Shown here: positions 57,001-60,833 of the stretch, in pieces
Position numbering within the stretch: position 1 is the first letter of the stretch
How the letters are laid out: each line of letters starts with the position of its first letter
NCBI RefSeq assembly: GCF_000827555.1
Contig: NZ_CDOI01000133.1
Coordinates: 1 to 64,000 of the forward strand
Reading direction: 5' to 3'
DNA: 64,000 bases
From: Capnocytophaga canis
Lineage (GTDB): Bacteria; Bacteroidota; Bacteroidia; Flavobacteriales; Flavobacteriaceae
Notes under the pieces: model-generated
Told to the model about the DNA's origin: nothing
The model's input: the letters and a program-made list of their open reading frames with translations, nothing else
Database searches by the model: none
Position numbers and translations under genes: made by a program

Positions 57001-57180
57001 GCGGTGATTTATATTTTCGACCGAAACGGAAGAAAAATAACAACTTTGACACCTATGGACTCATGGGATGGTATTTACGATAAAAAGCACATGCCATCAG
57101 GAGATTATTGGTATATCTTAGAATTCAATACGTTAGAAGATACACGTAAATTCTACGGAAACTTTACTTTGTATCGATAG
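45016..57180 (+). CDS. sprB: Giant SprB-like cell-surface adhesin, T9SS type B cargo
   Basis: A single open frame of 4054 residues. It starts with a signal peptide (residues 1-20) and ends with a gliding-motility-associated C-terminal domain (about 3970-4054: VPNFFTPDGDGINDTWKPINIENYP, then YIFDRNGRKI and DSWDGIYDKKHMPSGDYWYILE), the type B sorting signal of T9SS. Between them are: a HYR-like module (about 990-1080), a DUF11-like module (about 1085-1200), an insertion like a lectin fold (about 1863-1990, LFKEDFGVGNDVCG), and many SprB-type repeats of 80-110 residues, each with a Cys early (for example TTAVSCHGGNDGSLRIF near 2071). SprB is the mobile adhesin of gliding flavobacteria; the name rests on architecture, not close identity. 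It is transcribed alone and ends at 57190-57235. Confidence 0.88.
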   Translation: MKKLFIFVSFMMLTTSWIYAQCDSTHPINNFQLVTGDIQCENRGLITLNAPPVSAEHPAGTEFSVYWIKPGATSASLRGTVLAGQSMTIPNLAAGTYTFTLENDVNMSCEKPVTINDLYPPFEIKTLYAFPATIRRDPVTNANVDEGNGIIVIGLKRFTVGQSKFQVRVVSADTGAVIVNDRTFSSATADPLFFVHPEPGKRISHADHPNVSVFIREIPPGASDDDCRNYPSHPQQIPIPESVHLPGTYSLTLSDLTLSLHTQARTIAGVSVPQPTGKFNLRIPLRRGVDGKSVMAGFIGGHANLDIPRNHFKGLGTSNAKATVQILNRTVPIADITSSFNGDAYSYNGADFQENDQVQIVVDDGLGNIVTNTFTLTGLHDVHNETPTQGLGFSHNISPSTPVCPGAPLFLQIRTHLSRSERFMPVQEGGTLKINYNWYLSNLEDIWNATSSTSSLTYQYKVYKETAPNSYGPPLTQGTDYTIVDYRTIDVHPSGAGRYKIRMEFLKSNGTVVSAFERTTNINYLPTPTDRFALMFNTLQSNYGIAEGTTSFRIIKRNELMYEDPANPGVSTVTISLGRADGQPSVSFETRLPFGQTKTETIIFPITATVTPTYMGDLNHHIGFGDLPPGNYILTIKDACGSASKTITLGNEIRYGVTEAERPFYKLVPRCGYYDLEFTHDALHANFPGFTQRMFTGLVGTYVDYSTVQLKRIQGRNGVFTGLKPGETYKIYTHEFGGYTIHDNLSVATTVPWTLLSTFTNEIGPGKPHSVYYMNRHSSNGSPDLLRYFTEIQVPSQTMDPVVTSIACGSDGTSMILVDLPHDTNVGIVGDVTYVLKSVSGTTEAEVASVTMTGGQRNYEFKNLPDGTYKVYVKDECIAGSPVVSVQEIADSSVFPTPHIINYDHPNGLCPGETTQMRLRGVSINSFDAEWYRINPDGSKVMVATNTQTFGEAVYTNTTYEVRVKLKDRFGCATNVWLTATSTSVLAIDTGVPSVTYFPADLVDYPSIGGCDVMVTWNEPKVTDENVRCGVQLTVTSTVSIDTNFNGGKQHQGRFGVGVHSVVYTFTDAFGNAVSRTLIVTIQDPKMEMQLTEGYSLNSLQVENEFYYIVKYRNTGIVTLTSATLEVQLPSNANVQPDLSKQIDFTNSGVSNVTYTYDSVAKKYTFTYPSAALPSTGGHEERSIGIPLKIVGGYGLAQQPCMNQVNIIPTMVYTGGVAGCTLRTQTATIQTSTVVEIKTNENKRTEIYCVGNPMTLSVTPGFDEYKWFLNGTPIGTNTSTFVATTQGEYRVEKYKFDCGVATIVSYEIIDYHEPGSSADPIKALAGNVGVTCRNDNRTWTSHFYLCGGTSKTIAVNFVNSTLTWEKLNPSASGLNCQPRHETCPVVIDGCWEEVSNNTNTFTLSQGGRYRLKVAGANCYDFYYFDVFDSNTPAATVTHGDETGYVDGYININMSTQGVNYNYTYKNLTTGATGAMTTNTTQYRFTGLKAGTYVVEVTSSEALLSCLAYTQTITIQKNTNLKFTAEFVEWESCNRAKIKFKGEGGNPPYQFAVWSVDGEVLAPGGSHMNIPDSEWVGNQGEFDAHYEGLMNLTRIGSYVFVMRHQQNGERAFSAPINILPVGVHSVTFAVTDLDCATATGTGEIQLVFENSAVQREVSLYKLDDTGARILPARYQGSNLSLFTNLEVGNYEVAYTAQVASQTCSFVKRPISINPPANPLRAFVGVTKDKTCDTNGKYTVSVNNVIGGSGSYQYDFGTGYQNQPTAQVDGNVTVKIKDLSLSGCELTIPVTMQSPQAPTVNVSTPTYDCVGFGTVSVTAIAPPGQTHSYTYSVNTTTGAVQASVFTLSPGAHTIYVHYKPTGITPNILFKEDFGVGNDVCGSDLGYPTGANAINDLVCEQNVAVGAGKYAITKQAHPVGTWVVPSDAQGVNNGRYMVVQASVQNAVVFRKHIKNVVPNEPLRVSVRHFNMLTTATPQFNVELVPVGASSGISKQIIVTSTGTPTWVQSSADFTDVEVTQSEYIVLIKNVPGNGVVALDAIGIEQDIKLCDTTESVPVVIEDGKKLELEVLGTTAVSCHGGNDGSLRIFVHNPPTNVEYSTDNGVTWTPTILAGGIFTVTNLEATQSRTIYVRDIDKKVCKVETTYVITQPEAPLSLKVVEPINPVRCDAGNIASITFEAIGGNSEYTQFTYQSTTMPTPQVVGVYNGRYSQPMPLSPGVYTITVTDVKGCSTETSFEVEKKEIEFEVVYNPCHDGNGTDVTVNILNGNGGYVVNRSGETTWHAVSNRVHTFEGLQVGTYTITLNDNSGCKTSTVVNIYPPLTLTVSQTSVISCLGSPNSTFVLTANGGVPGDRTFIIYTTDRANVYTEVTTVGSTYTFTSTDFGVTYLFDVQYTEKGHTCSYQHSQPFRVASKPAFNATPLFNVKGAYCADNGYINTSVPDIVNQSTGVAPFNVEVYANDGTDNPTGAALNNPIALAAGNYVVVITDARGCKATRPVTVPSLPKATVVTVTTTPIACGVLAQANIEISAGGNANSNFSLIVKTASGTVYSTTNILSSQLPRTITVSNLHYDEYEVILQDMTSPSCQDIQTFKTGLAPDAIVTASTTVVGCTPNSGELIVQSYRAGTGLTHTGNYVAIYKTTIDVNDPTSPGWYQFNPPVATTLPTTGQAGEKLEHTFTGLIPGAWYEFIIAAQTPSGACTLRGGATIPVPTSSTLSMTTTKGTIACSGTSSGTIFFTLKDWKSSTTGITWQVYTYPDYDPVAGVGMSGNITVGSSMTSVSGNVNGLAPGRYVIVFEENNGGCVNATPPIAIPGPEPLVVHQVSITKEHVYCTTDIGDQAEITVDRVSGGVADYLFLVQPTSFTTPPAVGDFTNPRSGQFVSALGSQKIIVSTSGTYDLYVKDSGDCIVKYQGPSLTIKYAPQPKINSVQVQVCQAINNQYNVRLNVTQSQSSLIHFYKLEPGGLTPVQQQYPYNVILLEGLNPGVYTLTYSNIRGCETSTTFEVKPPVQAGNANVTRALTCSTTSPAEVVIPNITGGTGTYTYEVVRVESDGSKNQIIPQTTTTATTVTVTINMEGNYEFWLMDSDMVTMGCNSDAIKRPFVIEPKKFPQVVNGSLKVTNTSCGSASEGSIELMATPIDIAPMTFTIISMRDLGTGVTTATSIPPTSVVSNQARFTGLLGSEAGIVYEIKIEGTNGCSVTNNEAIIKSPPLLQVGATALTPQQFTCSTSTALIASLQFDATQITGGVPPYTWQFIDRTTNTVIGENSNSVSLSDVNGGTYYVRVKDSSGGCATDTTDVTINPAFTLANMTVATVTPMTCAVDETIAVSVEATPIYIPGTEIRFTVKRLSDGFVTSAVYSSTIATTHITHTLPTTLDTGDYEITAENMATSCGRAKATHKVADLTNKYDITMSNQKQPTCYQGNDGEITLTVVDRKPAIGGDTSASGFTYTVTYSVNGATTTGTIVAGSSSITLTGLKEGRYSIEIQSFVNSCKATSSFVVPVSAEQISVNAYPAPIPQVSCLNDKGNIMVEVTGGQAPYEVTLSSLATTFTKTVNRNRVLFDNLEVGVYSVTVRDALGCMDFIGTATAELVTPDPLTASITVEDVHCKDEANGKITISNIQGGSGSTVFLFELDNGTTPAIEQSTPVFENLKAGIYTLKITDGMGCWTQTTVEVWEPNYLYAAVDVSGSDRLICYGEADARVAITAQGGVQPYKMDVYSKDGRRVTPVSYVSGVPADPRIASPVSIVTDPILEAGEYYVTIIDVNGCSTQTVKFTVEEFPNIEPREVYQEKSCDENVFTDAIKVRFPTPIDLTNVTYELKTQAGAITSGTLSRTTDVTTIGYIHDYDRTSETQTLKVIYTYTHSDGSQTEQCEQVYVVTDIEDIQALTVTRVTNLGLNTIEVKTTGGVEPYTYYFNGREQGSNPVYIMKINDPGRVDPDSRQIIKEVDVQVVDALGCTRTLTIEEVYHDIRVPNFFTPDGDGINDTWKPINIENYPKAVIYIFDRNGRKITTLTPMDSWDGIYDKKHMPSGDYWYILEFNTLEDTRKFYGNFTLYR

Positions 57181-57189
57181 TTTCCATGT

Positions 57190-57235
57190 ACAGTAGAAGG
57201 GGTTGGTTCAAAGACTAATCCCTTTTACTGTTTTT
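57190..57235 (+). terminator. Terminator of the sprB-like gene
   Basis: ACAGTA-AAGGG-TT and AA-CCCTTTTACTGT arms are followed by a T run, ten bases after the stop. The stem has a few mismatches. Confidence 0.65.
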
Positions 57236-57287
57236 ATACAAGAATAATTTTTTTTTCTGAATTTATACCATATTAAAAACATTGAAA

Positions 57288-57809
57288 ATGATATTTAAAC
57301 ATTGTCCGAACTGCACATCAACCAACGTGGAATTTCCAAATAACGTACGTTTTTTTTGTCACGACTGTCAGTTCACCTACTTTCATAATATAGCAGCAGC
57401 CGTGGCAGTTCTATTTACGTACGAACAAAAAATATTATTCACAGTCCGAAATGTTGACCCTGACAAAGGAAAATTAGATCTTCCAGGAGGGTTTATCGAT
57501 CCTAAAGAAAATGCAGAGGAGGCGGCTTGTCGCGAAATAAAAGAAGAGTTAGGGATAGACGTTCTGCCATCGCAATTAAAGTACATAGGAACACATCCAA
57601 ATGATTATCTTTACAAAAATGTTCCTTACAGAACCATAGACATATTTTTTGAATGTCCACTAACCAATTCACAAGTGTCGGTAGCGGCAACCGATGAGAT
57701 CGAAGCTCTCCGTTGGTTGTCAGTCCATACAATCAACTTTGATGAAATAGGATTTGTTTCCATTCGTAATATGGTAAGGAAATATTGTCAAGACCTATTT
57801 TCCAAATAA
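57288..57809 (+). CDS. Nudix hydrolase with N-terminal zinc ribbon
   Basis: I take the ATG at 57288, giving 173 residues (a TTG at 57282 is also in frame). Residues 4-28 form a four-cysteine ribbon (CPNC and CHDC), the type seen in NADH pyrophosphatases. The Nudix box is complete: GGFIDPKENAEEAACREIKEELGI (about 67-90), with the metal-binding REIKEE. Nudix enzymes cleave nucleoside-diphosphate-X compounds in the cytoplasm; the substrate is not predictable. It is a single gene after the adhesin. Confidence 0.9.
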   Translation: MIFKHCPNCTSTNVEFPNNVRFFCHDCQFTYFHNIAAAVAVLFTYEQKILFTVRNVDPDKGKLDLPGGFIDPKENAEEAACREIKEELGIDVLPSQLKYIGTHPNDYLYKNVPYRTIDIFFECPLTNSQVSVAATDEIEALRWLSVHTINFDEIGFVSIRNMVRKYCQDLFSK

Positions 57810-57918
57810 AAGATTATTTATCTATTGATTTACAATGTTTTGTGTCGAAATGATAAGTATTTCTTATCTATCATAACATTTTTTTATACGAAACAAAATG
57901 AAAAAAAACAACTTTTCT

Positions 57919-57948
57919 TTTGAATTTCAAAAAAAAGTTATAACTTTG
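57919..57948 (+). promoter_or_regulatory. Promoter of nanA
   Basis: TTTG (57919-57922), an 18-base spacer and TAACTTTG (57941-57948) fit the Bacteroidetes consensus well, 22 bases before the ATG. Confidence 0.6.
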
Positions 57949-57970
57949 TCCTATGTAATACATATATGAG

Positions 57971-58867
57971 ATGAATAGTTTAATCGCTGCGACGTATGCT
58001 CCTATGGATTCGAAAGGGGCAGTATCAACAAAGATTGTTCCTAAGTATGCTGATTTTTTAAAGAGAAACGGAGTTTCTGGTATTTTCGCTAATGGCTCCA
58101 CAGGTGATTTTGCTTCTCTTTCAGTGGAAGAACGCAAAGAAATTATAGAGGCTTGGGCAGAACAAAAGTCGCCAGATTTTTTCATCACTAACCATGTTGG
58201 GGATATCAGTTTGAATCATGCAGTTGATTTGGCGAAACATTCAGCGGATAAAGTAGATGCTATAGCTACTTTGGCTCCTTTCTACTTTAAACCTAACTTA
58301 GAAAAATTAGTTACTTACTGCAAAACCATAGCTGAGGCTGCTCCAAATATTCCATTTTATTATTATCACATACCAGATCTCACAGGAGCTAATTTTGATA
58401 TGTGTCAGTTTATGGAAAAGGCAAAACAGGAGATACCTAACTTTGCAGGGTTAAAATTTACTCAGAATAATATGATTCATTTTACTCAAGCAAAGTTGTG
58501 TAACAATCAGGAATTTAATGTTCTTTTTGGGGTAGATGAAGCTTTTTTAGCAAGTTTACCATTAGGTGCAACAGGTTGGGTAGGAAGTACTTATAATCAT
58601 TTGGCTAAGTTGTATTTAACAATTAAAGAACTTTTTGAAAAAGGTAATTATCAGGAGGCTGCTGATTTACAACATAAGGCAATTGAGTTCGTTAATATTG
58701 TTGCTTCTTACGGAGGGTTTAATGGTGGAGGAAAGAGTTTTATGAGATTATTAGGTGTTGATTGTGGAGTAGCAAGATATCCTCACACGACGCTTACCGA
58801 TGCCCAATTAAAAGAAATAGAATCGAAATTAGAGAAATTGGGTATAACGAGCTACCTATCAAAATAA
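57971..58867 (+). CDS. nanA: N-acetylneuraminate lyase
   Basis: A 298-residue class I aldolase of the DapA/NanA family that splits sialic acid into N-acetylmannosamine and pyruvate. The pyruvate-binding block is NGSTGDFASLSVEER (41-55). The catalytic Tyr is Y132 in YYYHIP, and the Schiff-base Lys is K162 in LKFTQNN. GST-D and the YYYHIP wording favour the neuraminate lyase subgroup over DapA. The promoter just upstream is strong, and the gene ends in its own terminator. No other nan genes lie in the window, but the sialic-acid role agrees with the GH123 and SusCD genes here. Confidence 0.88.
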   Translation: MNSLIAATYAPMDSKGAVSTKIVPKYADFLKRNGVSGIFANGSTGDFASLSVEERKEIIEAWAEQKSPDFFITNHVGDISLNHAVDLAKHSADKVDAIATLAPFYFKPNLEKLVTYCKTIAEAAPNIPFYYYHIPDLTGANFDMCQFMEKAKQEIPNFAGLKFTQNNMIHFTQAKLCNNQEFNVLFGVDEAFLASLPLGATGWVGSTYNHLAKLYLTIKELFEKGNYQEAADLQHKAIEFVNIVASYGGFNGGGKSFMRLLGVDCGVARYPHTTLTDAQLKEIESKLEKLGITSYLSK

Positions 58868-58924
58868 GATATAAAATTAATTTTTTCATAATTTTTATTT
58901 TTAAGTTTTCTTTTTTATTATTTT

Positions 58925-58959
58925 AAAAAACGATTGATGTGAATCAATCGTTTTTTTTT
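58925..58959 (+). terminator. Terminator of nanA
   Basis: AAAAAACGATTGAT and ATCAATCGTTTTTT form a perfect 14-base stem around four bases, followed by T residues. Confidence 0.8.
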
Positions 58960-58968
58960 GTAAAATTA

Positions 58969-59002
58969 TTTTTGGAATCTTAGCTGTTTATTACTACCTT
59001 TG
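58969..59002 (+). promoter_or_regulatory. Promoter of the DUF4878 lipoprotein gene
   Basis: TTTTTGG (58969-58975), 19 bases, then TACCTTTG (58995-59002), 31 bases before the ATG. Confidence 0.55.
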
Positions 59003-59032
59003 CGTAGTTAAATTATTAAAAATAAAAAAACA

Positions 59033-59485
59033 ATGAGAAAAGTATTTTTTATTGCGACGCTATTTGTAGCGTTTTTAGTGACCTCTTGTTCAAATAATTC
59101 ACCCAAATCGGTAGCTGAAAAATTTTTAACTTCTATGGAAAATTCTGATTTTGAAGAAGCTAAAAAATATGCTGACGATTCGATGCAACAGATGTTAGGT
59201 ATGTTAAGTGGAATGGGAAAAGAACTTCCCAAAGGAAATGAGAAAAAGAAAGTAACAATAACTAAGGTTGAAGAAGATGGTGATAATGCCAAAGCGTTCT
59301 ATAAAGTCGAGGGTGAAGAGGAAGAAAAAAGTATAGACCTTAAAAAGGTAGATGGTAAATGGAAAGTTACGTTCAACAAAGAAAATTCAAATAAGGAAAA
59401 TATGCCAAATATGGATGACGTTGAATTAGGAGAAAGTTCTTTAGAAGAAGTTAATGAAGAAGTACAGGAAGCTGTAGGTCAATAG
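59033..59485 (+). CDS. DUF4878 family lipoprotein
   Basis: The 150-residue protein has a lipoprotein signal with lipobox VTSC (Cys near 19) and then a cystatin/NTF2-like domain: KSVAEKFLTSMENSDFEEAKKYADDSM, a VTITKVEEDGDNAKAFYKVEGEE strand pair, and the closing VDGKWKVTFNKE. This is the DUF4878 pattern. The tail is acidic and low complexity (ELGESSLEEVNEEVQEA). Function is unknown; such proteins are usually anchored in the envelope. The YiiX-like gene follows after 44 bases and may be co-transcribed. Confidence 0.8.
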   Translation: MRKVFFIATLFVAFLVTSCSNNSPKSVAEKFLTSMENSDFEEAKKYADDSMQQMLGMLSGMGKELPKGNEKKKVTITKVEEDGDNAKAFYKVEGEEEEKSIDLKKVDGKWKVTFNKENSNKENMPNMDDVELGESSLEEVNEEVQEAVGQ

Positions 59486-59529
59486 ATTAAATTATTGATA
59501 ACTAGTGTTTTATTTAGATAAATCCCAAG

Positions 59530-60213
59530 ATGAAGAACATATCCGTTAAGATAGTGATTTATTTTGGGATTTTTTTGTTATTTCTTTTAGGAGGGTTTCA
59601 TCTGTTTTTTTGGGTGGATCGAAAACAGGAAGTCAAACTTGTGAAACGAAACAGACAAGTGGCACGACTAACTCGCCAAGACATAGCTAAGATCAAAGAA
59701 GGAGATATTATTCTCCGCAGAGGCTATGGTTTTTTTAGTGATTTGATTGCTGAGCGCTTGAATGATTCTGTCTATGATGTTACTCATTCAGGAATTTTGT
59801 ACCTAAAAGACAATGAATGGTGGGTAATTCATTCTCTTTCGGCAGATGCCAGTGATACAGATGGAATGCAAGAGCAACCACTACGCGAATTTTTGACCTA
59901 TTCCATGCCTGAAAAGATGATGATTGTCCGTACGAAAAATACTTCTGAAGTACAGGGCAAGAAAATAGTGGAACGGGCAAAATATTATTTAGCTAAACGA
60001 GTGCCTTTCGATAGGGTAGGGGAGATCGACGAACCTTCAAAAATGTATTGCACCGAAATGATTTGGCAAATTTTGGACGTAGATCTAAAACTAATCGTAT
60101 TACCCAAAAATCCAGAAGAGCGTAAACGTGTATTTTATTCTATGGTAGGGATGTATGACCCAACATATTTTGATATAATTATTAATAAATATCCTGTCAA
60201 CAGTGCTGATTAG
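59530..60213 (+). CDS. YiiX-like permuted NlpC/P60 cysteine hydrolase
   Basis: The 227-residue protein has an N-terminal membrane anchor (about 6-28). The hydrolase domain carries GDIILRRGYGFFSDLIAERL, His86 in VYDVTHSGIL, and Cys174-Thr-Glu176 in MYCTEMIW, the His/Cys order of circularly permuted papain-like hydrolases (YiiX/YebB). Substrates in this group are not well defined; peptidoglycan amide or lipid bonds have been suggested. Compared with the short gene at 128-547, this copy keeps both halves of the active site. It lies downstream of the DUF4878 gene and is possibly in the same operon. Confidence 0.82.
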   Translation: MKNISVKIVIYFGIFLLFLLGGFHLFFWVDRKQEVKLVKRNRQVARLTRQDIAKIKEGDIILRRGYGFFSDLIAERLNDSVYDVTHSGILYLKDNEWWVIHSLSADASDTDGMQEQPLREFLTYSMPEKMMIVRTKNTSEVQGKKIVERAKYYLAKRVPFDRVGEIDEPSKMYCTEMIWQILDVDLKLIVLPKNPEERKRVFYSMVGMYDPTYFDIIINKYPVNSAD

Positions 60214-60580
60214 CTATTCATAGTTGAGAATAGGATATATGTGTTGTCAAGTATAAGACTATATAATTTTCCTTAATCTGTTGCTTTGTAGGGAGTGTAT
60301 TTTTTAAGTATTTAAATAATCGACAATTATATTTAAACTATAGTTATGACTTTAGAAATCTGATAATGAGTTAGATAAAAGAAGTAAAGTTATTTTTTCT
60401 TTTTAAATTTTAAGAGTTAGGAAATGAATGTTCAGGTGTTAGATATCTGTATTTTCTATTTTTTTTTGTTTTTCAATTTATAAAATTTGTCAATTCAAAA
60501 AAAAGTACTACCTTTGCCCCACTTATTAGGTAGAGAAAAATAGTTTTTATTTAAAATAAGATTTTTAAAGATTTAGGACA
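60214..60580. other. Intergenic region upstream of rpmH
   Basis: AT-rich, with the rpmH promoter at 60486-60516 and otherwise no stem-loop or RNA gene recognised. The rpmH leader after that promoter is about 55 bases. Confidence 0.5.
60486..60516 (+). promoter_or_regulatory. Promoter of rpmH
   Basis: TTTG (60486-60489), 19 bases and TACCTTTG (60509-60516), an exact match to the Bacteroidetes consensus. Confidence 0.65.
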
Positions 60581-60739
60581 ATGAAAAGAACATTTCAACC
60601 ATCAAAAAGAAAGAGAAGAAATAAACACGGTTTCAGAGAGCGTATGGCTACTGCAAACGGAAGAAAAGTGTTAGCAAGAAGAAGAGCTAAAGGAAGAAAA
60701 AAATTAACAGTTTCTTCAGAACCAAGACATAAAAAATAA
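60581..60739 (+). CDS. rpmH: Ribosomal protein bL34
   Basis: A 52-residue, highly basic protein: [20 protein letters not shown], then [22 protein letters not shown], the invariant bL34 sequence. It is slightly longer at the end (VSSEPRHKK) than the classical 46 residues, which is common in Bacteroidetes. It is a component of the large ribosomal subunit. A consensus promoter and a terminator at 60766-60800 bracket it, so it is a single-gene unit. In many bacteria rpmH neighbours rnpA and dnaA, but here it stands beside carB. Confidence 0.98.
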   Translation: MKRTFQPSKRKRRNKHGFRERMATANGRKVLARRRAKGRKKLTVSSEPRHKK

Positions 60740-60765
60740 GTCGATGGTTGATTTTTATAATATAT

Positions 60766-60800
60766 AAAGGTGTTATCTTTTTTAGGTAACACCTTTTTTT
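60766..60800 (+). terminator. Terminator of rpmH
   Basis: AAAGGTGTTA and TAACACCTTT arms with a T-rich loop, followed by T residues, 27 bases after the stop. Confidence 0.8.
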
Positions 60801-60833
60801 AAAATTTTAAAAAATAATACTTATCTGAATATT

